A DNA stretch of 64,000 nucleotides from an uncultured Oscillospiraceae bacterium (GTDB lineage Bacteria > Bacillota > Clostridia > Oscillospirales > Oscillospiraceae), in the NCBI GenBank assembly GCA_934636865.1, contig CAKUBI010000004.1:37223-101222 (forward strand). Direction: 5' to 3'. Positions within the stretch are counted from its first letter, which is position 1. Each line of letters opens with the position of its first letter. Below the pieces are notes generated by a model that was not told the origin of the DNA, did not search any database, and saw only the letters and a program-made list of their open reading frames with translations. The position numbers were made by a program, and so were the translations under genes. This document shows positions 44,360-52,498 of this stretch, in pieces.

Positions 44360-45604
44360 TTATTGCGCCTTTTTCTGCGCCTCGCGCTTTGCGCGCAGCG
44401 ACGTGACGAGCCGGAACACCGTGGATACCAGCAGGATCGCCACGGCGATGCTCCCGGCGACGCCCGCCGTCTCAAGCCCCTTCTCGATCGCGGCGTGCAT
44501 GTTGCCTTCGATGCCGTAGCTCATCGTGTAGTAAATGCCCGCGCCTGGCAGCAGCGGGATGCTCGAAATGACGAGGTAGGACGTGACCGGATACTTGCGC
44601 GAGCGCGCCATCACCTCGGAATAGACGGCGGAGATCAGCGCGGCGAAGAAGTTCATACCGTAAACGTCCAGCCCCATCTCGCGCAGCAGCAGATAGCCCA
44701 TCCACGTTGCCACGCCGCCGAGCGCGCAGAGGGCACTCCCGCGCCCATGCACATTAAATAAGATGACAAAGCCCATGCACGCGGCAAAGATCATGATCGC
44801 CTGCTCCCACGCGGGATAGGACGCCGCGCCCGACGGCGCCGTGATGCCGTACACGCCGGAGGTCACCCGCCAGGCCGCCGCCGTGCCCAGCGCGATGGCA
44901 AAGGCCGAGAGCAGCACCTGCACGATGCGGTTGATGCCGGAGTTCGTGTCGCCGTAGATGATATCGCGCATCGAGTTTGTAATGAGAAGTCCCGGCACAA
45001 GGATCATCAGCGGACCGATGATGAGCGAATCGACATAATCGACCATGTGGAAGCCCGCGAGCAAATACGCCGGGACCGCCATGGCGAAGGCCGCCGCAAT
45101 GGTGCTGAACAGCGGGTTTGTCTCCAGCCGGTCCATCTGCCGCGTCACAAAGCCGATGATCAGGCCCATCAGCGCCCCCCAGGGGCAGTCGCGCAGCGTG
45201 CCGCCGAAAACAAGGCAGAAGCCCGCCGCCGCGAGCAGATTGCCGAGATAATAGACCGGCACAGAATGCTTCCGGCAGGCCGCAAGCGTCTCCTCGAGCC
45301 ACTGCGCCGCGACCTCCGGCTCCGGCGTTTCCGCACAGATGCGCCGCGAAAGGGCGTTGAGCTTTTCCACGCCCTCCAAGTCGTTGCCGTGGAAGCCCAC
45401 GCGCTTCATCACCATCAGCGGCTTTCCGTTCGCCGCCTCCAGGCTGACCATCACGCAGTTCGGGATGGCAAACGCCTGGCAGTCGATGCCGTAGGCGCCG
45501 ATGATGCGCCGCATCGTTTCCTCCACGCGGAAGGTCTCCGCCCCGCTCAGCGCCAGATGGCAGCCGACGCGCGCGGTCAGGTCGGTCAAAAGGTAGTAAT
45601 CCAT
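44360..45604 (-). CDS. ThrE-family threonine/serine exporter (fused DUF1212-DUF3815)
   Basis: The 414-residue membrane protein joins an N-terminal ThrE domain (CHLALSGAETFRVEETMRRI and about 5 membrane segments) to a C-terminal ThrE_2/DUF3815 domain of similar size (MGFVILFNVHGRGSALCALG and GAGIYYTMSYGIEGNM). Both halves together form the ThrE/YjjPB-type exporter of small amino acids. The ATG at 45604 is preferred over GTG at 45610 because GAGG lies 5 bases before it. Confidence 0.85.
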   Translation of the reverse strand: MDYYLLTDLTARVGCHLALSGAETFRVEETMRRIIGAYGIDCQAFAIPNCVMVSLEAANGKPLMVMKRVGFHGNDLEGVEKLNALSRRICAETPEPEVAAQWLEETLAACRKHSVPVYYLGNLLAAAGFCLVFGGTLRDCPWGALMGLIIGFVTRQMDRLETNPLFSTIAAAFAMAVPAYLLAGFHMVDYVDSLIIGPLMILVPGLLITNSMRDIIYGDTNSGINRIVQVLLSAFAIALGTAAAWRVTSGVYGITAPSGAASYPAWEQAIMIFAACMGFVILFNVHGRGSALCALGGVATWMGYLLLREMGLDVYGMNFFAALISAVYSEVMARSRKYPVTSYLVISSIPLLPGAGIYYTMSYGIEGNMHAAIEKGLETAGVAGSIAVAILLVSTVFRLVTSLRAKREAQKKAQ

Positions 45605-45691
45605 AAGCACCTCAAAGCAAGTTTGTCAGATCTGTTCAATTTCGCGCTTATATTACAGCGAAATAACCAAACTGTCAAGAAAAAACCGGCG

Positions 45692-45721
45692 GCGCGCAGC
45701 GACAAAAAAATCGCTGCGCGC
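45692..45721. other. Strong hairpin upstream of the MATE gene
   Basis: GCGCGCAGCGA and TCGCTGCGCGC flank CAAAAAAA. It lies between divergent promoters. No poly-T follows on the plus strand, so it may be an operator or a relic terminator. Confidence 0.4.
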
Positions 45722-45734
45722 ACGCAAAAAACTG

Positions 45735-45763
45735 TTGCTATTTTCCTTTTCCGGCGCTATACT
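45735..45763 (+). promoter_or_regulatory. Promoter of the MATE transporter gene
   Basis: TTGCTA, 17 bases, TATACT, followed by AAAGGAGGG at 45795-45803. Confidence 0.7.
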
Positions 45764-45813
45764 GTTCCGGTTCAAAAAATACCGTAAATCTCCAAAGGAG
45801 GGTCCCTTTTCTC

Positions 45814-47202
45814 ATGGCAGATGTGAAAAAGCATGAGATTGACATGCTCCGCGGCTCGATCTGGAACAAGCTGCCGCGCTATGCGCTGCCCGTGGCGGCC
45901 ACCGCCATCTTAGAGCAGCTGTTCAACGCCTCAGACCTTGCCGTCGTCGGCAACTTCACGGGCGACGCCAGCACCGCCGCCGTCGCGGCCGTGGGCGCGA
46001 ACAGCCCCATCATTGGTCTTATCGTCAACCTCTTCATCGGCATCGCGCTGGGCGCGAACGTCGTCATCGCCAACGCCATCGGCTACGGGGACGACGACGC
46101 GGTGCACCGCGCCGTGCATACGGCCGTCGTGCTGGCCGTAGTCGGCGGCGTCGCCGTCGCGATTTTGGGCGAACTGGCCGCCGCGCCGCTTCTGAGCCTT
46201 CTCAACGTGCCGGACGATGTGCTGCCGCTCGCGCTTTTGTACCTGCGCATTTACCTTCTCGGCATGCCGGTCATCCTGCTCTATAACTTTGAAGCGGCGA
46301 TCTTCCGCAGCGTGGGCGATACGAAGGTCCCGCTCGCCGCGCTCGCCGTCTCCGGCATTCTGAACGTGCTGCTGAACCTCTTTTTCGTCGCGGTGCTGGG
46401 CATGACGGTCAACGGCGTCGCCATCGCGACGGTCGTGTCGAACGCCATCAGCGCCCTCCTGCTCTTCCGCCGCCTGCTGCGCACGGAAAAGTGCATCCGC
46501 ATGGACCCCAGGCACCTGCGCATCGACGGCGCGAGCTTAAAGCGCATCCTGAGCATCGGCCTTCCCGCCGGCATCCAGAGCGCCGTGTTCTCCGTTTCGA
46601 ACATCGTCATCCAGTCCGCCATCAACAGTCTCGGCACCGTGGTCATGGCCGCCTCGAGCGCCGCGTTCAACATCGAGATCCTCGCCTACGACGTGCTTAA
46701 CTCCTTCTCGCAGGCCTGCACGACCTTCGTCGGCCAGAACTACGGCGCGGGCCAGATCAGGCGCTGCCGCAAAACGCTCCTTCTGACGCTTCTTGAGGAC
46801 TTTCTCGCCTCGGCTGCGGCCATCGTCATCGTGCTGCTGAGCGGAAAATTCCTGCTCTCCATCTTCAACAGCGATCCCGAGGTCATCTCGATCGGCTATA
46901 CGCGCCTTGTCATCGTCTTTTCCGCCTACACCTTCAGCATGCTTTACGAGGTCATGTCCGGATACATGCGCGGCTTCGGCATCTCGCTCGCCCCCGCCAT
47001 TCTCACGACGCTCGGCGTATGCGGCGTGCGCATCGCGTGGATCAAGTTCGTTTTCCCCGCCAGCCGCAGCTTCCGCACCATCATGCTGGCCTATCCCGTG
47101 AGCCTTTCCACAACGGCGCTGCTCATCTTCATTGCCCTGATGGCCTGCCGCCCGTCGAAGCGCTTTGCCTCGCTCGAGCAGGAGCAGGAGCGCGCCGCTT
47201 AA
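45814..47202 (+). CDS. MATE-family efflux transporter
   Basis: The 462-residue protein has about 12 membrane segments in two homologous halves. The MATE motifs LPVAATAILEQLFNASDLAV, VGANSPIIGLIVNLFIGIAL and, in the second half, SQACTTFVGQNYGAGQIRRC are visible. It exports cationic drugs or toxins using Na+ or H+ gradients. The closest known group is the DinF/NorM-like Firmicute MATE pumps. Its end overlaps the convergent hydrolase gene by 4 bases. Confidence 0.92.
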   Translation: MADVKKHEIDMLRGSIWNKLPRYALPVAATAILEQLFNASDLAVVGNFTGDASTAAVAAVGANSPIIGLIVNLFIGIALGANVVIANAIGYGDDDAVHRAVHTAVVLAVVGGVAVAILGELAAAPLLSLLNVPDDVLPLALLYLRIYLLGMPVILLYNFEAAIFRSVGDTKVPLAALAVSGILNVLLNLFFVAVLGMTVNGVAIATVVSNAISALLLFRRLLRTEKCIRMDPRHLRIDGASLKRILSIGLPAGIQSAVFSVSNIVIQSAINSLGTVVMAASSAAFNIEILAYDVLNSFSQACTTFVGQNYGAGQIRRCRKTLLLTLLEDFLASAAAIVIVLLSGKFLLSIFNSDPEVISIGYTRLVIVFSAYTFSMLYEVMSGYMRGFGISLAPAILTTLGVCGVRIAWIKFVFPASRSFRTIMLAYPVSLSTTALLIFIALMACRPSKRFASLEQEQERAA

Positions 47203-48173
47203 CGCGTCTCCTCCCCCTCGCAGCGCTGCCAGAAGCGGCGCACTGCCGCTTCATAGGTCTCCTTATCCATATAGTAGCTCATCGCGTGGTCCGCGCCGGG
47301 CACAACGAGCAGCTCGCAAGGTGAGTGGCAGGCGTTCAGGTTTTCGCGCGCCATCCTGAGCGGGACGAAATGGTCGTCCTCGCCGTGGATGAGCAGCACT
47401 GGCACGTCCGTCTCCGCGAGCGAGACGAGCGTGGAGCAGCTGCCCGCCCCGGCGGCGAGCCGCTTTTTGCAGATGCCGTCGGCAATGGGCGTTGCCAGAA
47501 GCGTCGGCAGGTGCAGGTTATGGCCCATCACATACTGCCAGATATCCTGCGGGGACGTGTAGGCCGAGTCGGCGATCACGCCGCGCACCGCGTCGGGAAG
47601 CCCCATGCCCGCGGCCATGAGCACCGTGGTCGCGCCCATGGAAACGCCCGTGAGATAGATGGGCAGCTCGCTTCCGCAATGGTCCACGCCCCAGCGCACC
47701 CAGTCAAGGCAGTCATAGCGCTCAGTGAGGCCAAAGCCGATGTAGGCGCCCTCGCTCTCGTTCTGCGCGCGCTGCTCCACATAGAGCACGCTGCATTTTT
47801 CCCTTTCCCAGAATTCCGACACCAGGCCGAAATCCCGATACCACGCCGAGCGCCAGCCGTGAAAGGCTATGAGGATGCGCTCGGCGTTTTCGCATTTGCG
47901 GAAGTGGCCCACAAGCGTCAGCCCCTCGCGGCTGCGCAGCAGCACCGTTTCCGCCGGCGCGGTGCCGAGCTTCTGCGCCGCCGCGCGCTGAGCGGCGCGG
48001 TAGCCCTCGTCCTCGCGCTCGCCGGTCAGGTGCGATCCCTTGCCGCGCAGCCTCTTTGGAAGCTCCCGCTTCATCGCAACGTCCATCAGCGCCTTCGTCG
48101 CGCCGTATGCCGCCACGCCGTATACCGCCGCCGCGGCCGAAAAAACCGCCGCTGCCTTCATTCCCTTTTTCAT
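47199..48173 (-). CDS. Membrane-anchored alpha/beta hydrolase
   Basis: The 324-residue protein has an N-terminal hydrophobic helix and an alpha/beta-hydrolase fold. The oxyanion segment is IAFHGWRSAWYRDFG, the nucleophile elbow GVSMGATTVLM (Ser about residue 195), Asp in LLIHGEDDHFVPLRM, and His in VPGADHAMSYY. It resembles YqiK/CocE-like clostridial hydrolases of unknown substrate. AGGAGGC lies before the ATG. Confidence 0.82.
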   Translation of the reverse strand: MKKGMKAAAVFSAAAAVYGVAAYGATKALMDVAMKRELPKRLRGKGSHLTGEREDEGYRAAQRAAAQKLGTAPAETVLLRSREGLTLVGHFRKCENAERILIAFHGWRSAWYRDFGLVSEFWEREKCSVLYVEQRAQNESEGAYIGFGLTERYDCLDWVRWGVDHCGSELPIYLTGVSMGATTVLMAAGMGLPDAVRGVIADSAYTSPQDIWQYVMGHNLHLPTLLATPIADGICKKRLAAGAGSCSTLVSLAETDVPVLLIHGEDDHFVPLRMARENLNACHSPCELLVVPGADHAMSYYMDKETYEAAVRRFWQRCEGEETR

Positions 48174-48219
48174 CTCGCTGCCTCCTTGTATCTAAACTGT
48201 AAACACTTGCTCCGCCCGC

Positions 48220-48248
48220 CGGACAAGCGAAATCCGCCGTGTTATACT
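48220..48248 (+). promoter_or_regulatory. Promoter of the FtsH-like gene
   Basis: CGGACA, 17 bases, TATACT; the leader to the ATG at 48404 is about 150 bases long and shows no clear fold. Confidence 0.5.
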
Positions 48249-48403
48249 GCATTCTAATTTCAAGGCGGAATTTTCCATTCCACTTTACCAGCGTAACAAA
48301 ATCCTCCGGTTTTCGCTATGTTCAATTTTCCCCGTTTGTATGCAATCCACGCAAAAAGTGCGGACCGGAAGGAAATTTTTCAAGGAACGGAGCGATATTT
48401 TCC

Positions 48404-48738
48404 ATGAACGAAGTCAAGTCCCCGAAAAAACGCCGCTGTACTACTACCTCGTCGCCATGATGATCGTCGTGCTCTTCAACTTCATCGCGATGCCCTGGAT
48501 CTCCGAGCACCAGATCCGCGACGTGGACTACAACACCTTTGTCACCATGACCGAGCAGGGCGAGGTCGGCAAGGTCGAGATCCAGCAGCAGGACAACCGC
48601 ATCCTTTTCACGAGCGCCGACGGCAAGACCGTCTACAAGACCGCCATGGTCCCGGACGATGACCTTGTGCAGCGCCTGCTCGACGCGGGCGTTTCCATTA
48701 CGGGCGAGGAGTTCATGCGCATCCTGAACGCGCAGTAA
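48404..48738 (+). CDS. Stand-alone FtsH N-terminal (membrane and FtsH_ext) domain, frame broken at an A6 run
   Basis: The 102 residues from 48430 read TPLYYYLVAMMIVVLFNFIA followed by ISEHQIRDVDYNTFVTMTEQ and end GVSITGEEFMRILNAQ. This matches the first membrane segment and extracellular domain of clostridial FtsH, but the AAA+ and zinc-protease domains are absent. The natural start, MNEVKSPKK at 48404, is in a different frame; reading back one base at AAAAAA (48425-48430) joins it exactly. An ATG at 48340 is in frame but has no ribosome site. A strong terminator follows directly, so the short gene is a defined unit. It is either a frameshifted fragment or a small FtsH-interacting protein. 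Confidence 0.7.
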
Positions 48739-48753
48739 AGGCAGTTGAATTCA

Positions 48754-48796
48754 AAAGAGGAGAATGGGCAAAAACGCCCGTTCTCCTCTTTTTTGC
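48754..48796 (+). terminator. Terminator after the FtsH-like gene
   Basis: Stem AAAAGAGGAGAATGGGC with GCCCGTTCTCCTCTTTT, followed by TT and GCCC. Confidence 0.85.
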
Positions 48797-48971
48797 CCAA
48801 AGGGGCAAAACGGCGCATTTTGTTCCCCCATCCCGCGCCATTCCTGCATCTTTCCGCTTGCGAAATATGCGCGGATATGCTATCCTGAGCCTTGCGTCCG
48901 TCGGCCGTTTTCGACCAGCGGTTCACATTCTCTAACCGCAACACCATATGAAAGGCAGGAAGGTTCCCTCT

Positions 48972-50705
48972 ATGATGATCAACAAACGGCTCATCGGCAC
49001 CGTGCCGGAGAGCAAAAAATACATCGCGGGCAGCGTGGCGCTGCAATGGTGCTCGCTCGCCGCCAACATCGCGATGATGTACGCCGTCACGGCGCTGCTT
49101 GCCGCGCTCTGCGCGGGGACGCTCACGCGCAGAGCGCTCATCACGACCGCCGTCACCGCGCTCATCGCCGTCGCCGTGCGCTATGGCTGCACCGTGGGCG
49201 CGTCCCGCATGGGCTATTTATCGTCGAAAGCCGTCAAAAAGACGCTGCGCGCCGCGATCTATGAAAAGCTCCTTCGCCTCGGCGCGTCGTATTCCGAGCA
49301 GGTCAAGACCTCCGAGGTCGTGCAGGTCACGGTCGAAGGCGTGGACCAGCTCGAGACCTACTTTGGCGCGTACCTGCCGCAGTTTTTCTATGCCATGCTC
49401 GCCCCGCTCACGCTCTTTATCGTCCTCTGCTTTGTGAGCATCCCGGCGGCGGCTGTGCTGCTCATCTGCGTGCCGCTCATTCCCGTCGCCATCGCGGCGG
49501 TGCAGACCTGGGCGAAAAAGCTGCTCTCAAAGTACTGGGGCCAGTATACGGCGCTGGGCGACACCTTCCTTGAAAACCTCCAGGGCCTGACCACCCTGAA
49601 GATTTATGAGGCCGACGGCTTTAAAAACGACGAGATGAACGTCGAAGCCGAAAAGTTCCGTAAGATCACGATGAAGGTCCTCACCATGCAGCTCAATTCC
49701 ATCACCATCATGGACCTCATCGCCTATGGCGGCGCGGCGCTCGGCGTCATCATGGCCGCGACGCAGCTGCGCGCGGGGAAGATCGATCTCGCGGGCGCGC
49801 TGCTCATCATCCTGCTGGCCGCGGACTTCTTCATCCCCATGCGCCAGCTCGGCTCGTTTTTCCACATCGCCATGAACGGCATGGCCGCGAGCGACAAGAT
49901 CTTCCGCCTGCTCGACCTTCCCGAGCCCGCGCAGGGCGGTCTCCCCTGTCCCGAGGGCAATATCGTCTGCCGCGGTCTGCACTTTTCCTACGAGCCGGAG
50001 CGCGAGATTTTACACGGCGTGGACCTCACCATCCCGCAGGGCAGGTTCGTCTCGCTCGTCGGCGAGTCGGGCTGCGGCAAATCGACCGTCTCCGCCCTGC
50101 TCATGGGCCGCAGCAAGGGCTACGCCGGCTCTCTGACCATCGGCGGCGCGGAGCTGCGCGACATCGACGAAGCGAGCCTGATGCGGCATATCACCTATGT
50201 CAGCCACCAGAGCTACCTCTTCAAGGGCACCGTGCGCGACAATCTCCTGATGGGAAGGCCCGTCGCGGGCGACGACGCGCTCTGGCAGGCCCTCGATCAG
50301 GTCAATCTCGCGGACTTTCTCAAGGGCGAAAAGGGCCTTGACACGCCCCTTACCGAGCGCGGTGAGAATCTTTCGGGCGGTCAGCGCCAGCGCTTAGCGC
50401 TCGCCCGCGCGCTGCTGCACGACAGCCCCGTCTACATCTTCGACGAAGCGACCTCCAACATCGACGTCGAGAGCGAGAACGACATCATGGCCCAGATCCA
50501 CGCGCTCGCCAGACACAAGACGGTGCTGCTCATCTCGCACCGGCTTGCGAACGTCACCGCGTCGGATGAAATTTACGTGCTCGAGCGCGGCCATATCGTT
50601 CAGCACGGCACACACGCCGCGCTTCTGGCGCAGGGCGGCGCGTATGCAGCGCTGTGGTCTGCCCAGCAGGCGCTGGAGCATTACGGGGAGGAGGCGGCAA
50701 AATGA
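48972..50705 (+). CDS. cydD: ABC transporter, CydD-like exporter subunit
   Basis: The 577-residue protein joins a six-helix membrane domain to an ATPase domain with Walker A GESGCGKSTV (about residue 370), the signature ENLSGGQRQRLALARAL, Walker B VYIFDEATSN and the H-loop LLISHRL. CydD with CydC exports glutathione/cysteine and supports cytochrome bd assembly. The start at 48972 is used because AGGAAGG lies 8 bases upstream. No cydAB genes are in the window, so the CydDC label means closest group, not proven substrate. Confidence 0.8.
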   Translation: MMINKRLIGTVPESKKYIAGSVALQWCSLAANIAMMYAVTALLAALCAGTLTRRALITTAVTALIAVAVRYGCTVGASRMGYLSSKAVKKTLRAAIYEKLLRLGASYSEQVKTSEVVQVTVEGVDQLETYFGAYLPQFFYAMLAPLTLFIVLCFVSIPAAAVLLICVPLIPVAIAAVQTWAKKLLSKYWGQYTALGDTFLENLQGLTTLKIYEADGFKNDEMNVEAEKFRKITMKVLTMQLNSITIMDLIAYGGAALGVIMAATQLRAGKIDLAGALLIILLAADFFIPMRQLGSFFHIAMNGMAASDKIFRLLDLPEPAQGGLPCPEGNIVCRGLHFSYEPEREILHGVDLTIPQGRFVSLVGESGCGKSTVSALLMGRSKGYAGSLTIGGAELRDIDEASLMRHITYVSHQSYLFKGTVRDNLLMGRPVAGDDALWQALDQVNLADFLKGEKGLDTPLTERGENLSGGQRQRLALARALLHDSPVYIFDEATSNIDVESENDIMAQIHALARHKTVLLISHRLANVTASDEIYVLERGHIVQHGTHAALLAQGGAYAALWSAQQALEHYGEEAAK

Positions 50706-52360
50706 AAAAGAGAAGCGGATTCACCGTCATGGCGCAGCTCATCGGCCTTGTCAAGCCCCTCGGCGGCTACATGGTCCTCGCCATTCTGATGGGCCTTGTC
50801 GGCCACCTCTGCGCCGCGTTCATCACGATCTTCGGCGGCTTTGCCGTGCTCGACCTTCTGGGCTTTGAAACGCCCGTCTCTCTGACAGCGGTATTCATCT
50901 GCGTGCTGCTGTTCGCGCTCGTGCGCGGCATCTTCCGCTACGCCGAGCAGTCCTGCAACCACTTTATCGCCTTCAAGCTCCTTGCCCTCATCCGCGACCG
51001 GGTCTTCCGCGCGCTGAGACGGCTGTGCCCCGCAAAGCTTGAGGGCCGCGGCCGCGGCGATCTCATCTCCGTCATCACCTCGGACATTGAGCTTCTGGAG
51101 GTCTTTTACGCGCACACGATCTCCCCCGCGGCCATCGCGCTGCTGTTCACGCTCATCATGTGCCTGTTTATCGGGCGCTGTCACGCGCTGCTCGCGCTGC
51201 TCGCGCTCGCCGCCTACGTCTGCGTCGGCGTCGTCATCCCGCTCATCACGTCCCGCCGCTCGGGCAACACGGGCCTTCGCTTCCGCATGGAGTCGGGCGC
51301 GCTTTCGTCCTTTGTGCTCGACAGCCTGCGCGGCCTGAACGAGACCATCCAGTACGGCGACGGCACAAAGCGCCGCGCGGAGATGGACGCGCACACCGAC
51401 GCGCTCTCCCAAGAGGAAGAAACGCTCAAGCGCCTGACCGGGCAGAACGCAGGCATCACGAACACCGCCATCCTGCTTTTCGACCTCGCGATGCTCTTTT
51501 CCGCCGCAGCGCTCGTGCAGCGCGGCGCGCTGACGTTCGACGGCGCGCTCATCGCGGTGCTCGCGCTCTTTTCGTCCTTCGGCCCCGCCGTCGCGCTCGC
51601 GAATCTCGGCGCCACGCTGCAAAACACCTTCGCCGCGGGCAACCGCGTGCTCGACATTCTTGACGAATCCCCCGTCGTGGACGAGGTCAGCGGCGAGCGC
51701 GAGCTTTCCTTCACCGGCGCAGAGGCCGGGCACGTCACCTTCTCCTACGGCGGGGAGGATATCCTCTCCGGCCTCTCCGTCTCCTTCCCGGAGGGCAGCG
51801 TCGTGGGCATCGTGGGGCGCAGCGGCAGCGGCAAATCGACGCTTTTGAAGCTCCTCATGCGCTTCTGGGACGTGCAGAAGGGCCATGTCCGCCTCTCCGG
51901 CACCGACGTTTCCCATATCAACACCGGAAACCTGCGCGAGATGGAGAGCTTCGTCACGCAGGAGACACATCTCTTCCACGACAGCATCAAAAATAACCTC
52001 CGCATCGCAAAGCTCGACGCGACCGACGAGGAGATCGCCGCGGCCTGCAAAAAGGCCGCCGTACATGAGTTCATCATGACGCTGCCGCAGGGCTACGACA
52101 CGCCCGTCGGCGAGCTGGGCGACACGCTCTCCGGCGGCGAGCGCCAGCGGCTCGGCCTTGCCCGCGCCTTCCTGCACGACGCGCCGTTCATGCTCCTTGA
52201 CGAGCCGACGAGCAACTTAGACAGCCTGAACGAGGCCGTCATCCTGAAATCCCTCCACGAGCAGCGCGCGGGCAGGACCGTTGTGCTCGTATCCCATCGC
52301 GCGTCCACCATGCGCATCGCCGACACGGTCTATTCCGTCGAGCACGGGAGGATGAGCTGA
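50702..52360 (+). CDS. cydC: ABC transporter, CydC-like exporter subunit
   Basis: The 552-residue half-transporter overlaps cydD by 4 bases (ATGA). It has Walker A GRSGSGKSTLLKLL, the signature DTLSGGERQRLGLARAFL, Walker B FMLLDEPTSN and VLVSHR. The GRGDLISVITSDIELLEVFY coupling helix region is intact. It forms the heterodimer with CydD. Its stop is joined in TGATG to a 16-codon ORF. Confidence 0.82.
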   Translation: MKKRSGFTVMAQLIGLVKPLGGYMVLAILMGLVGHLCAAFITIFGGFAVLDLLGFETPVSLTAVFICVLLFALVRGIFRYAEQSCNHFIAFKLLALIRDRVFRALRRLCPAKLEGRGRGDLISVITSDIELLEVFYAHTISPAAIALLFTLIMCLFIGRCHALLALLALAAYVCVGVVIPLITSRRSGNTGLRFRMESGALSSFVLDSLRGLNETIQYGDGTKRRAEMDAHTDALSQEEETLKRLTGQNAGITNTAILLFDLAMLFSAAALVQRGALTFDGALIAVLALFSSFGPAVALANLGATLQNTFAAGNRVLDILDESPVVDEVSGERELSFTGAEAGHVTFSYGGEDILSGLSVSFPEGSVVGIVGRSGSGKSTLLKLLMRFWDVQKGHVRLSGTDVSHINTGNLREMESFVTQETHLFHDSIKNNLRIAKLDATDEEIAAACKKAAVHEFIMTLPQGYDTPVGELGDTLSGGERQRLGLARAFLHDAPFMLLDEPTSNLDSLNEAVILKSLHEQRAGRTVVLVSHRASTMRIADTVYSVEHGRMS

Positions 52361-52410
52361 TGCAGAATGCCGAAACCAGGCGCGAGAAAAAGCGGCTCGA
52401 GCGCGAATAG
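52360..52410 (+). CDS. 16-residue charged micro-ORF coupled to cydC
   Basis: ATG at 52360 overlaps the cydC stop (TGATG). The peptide MQNAETRREKKRLERE is highly charged and likely helical. It ends at TAG and is followed by the operon terminator. It may be a real small protein, or a product of re-initiation without function. No family is recognised. Confidence 0.35.
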   Translation: MQNAETRREKKRLERE

Positions 52411-52429
52411 CAGCCAAAGCCCTGAAAAA

Positions 52430-52468
52430 GCAAAAAGAGGACCGGCCCGCTGGGCCGGTCCTCTTTTT
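52430..52468. terminator. Bidirectional terminator between cydC and the giant protease gene
   Basis: Stem CAAAAAGAGGACCGGCCC with its complement and loop GCT, with A and T runs inside the stem on both sides. Confidence 0.85.
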
Positions 52469-52498
52469 GCTTTGCTGTGCTTCGTGGGTGATCAGGCC

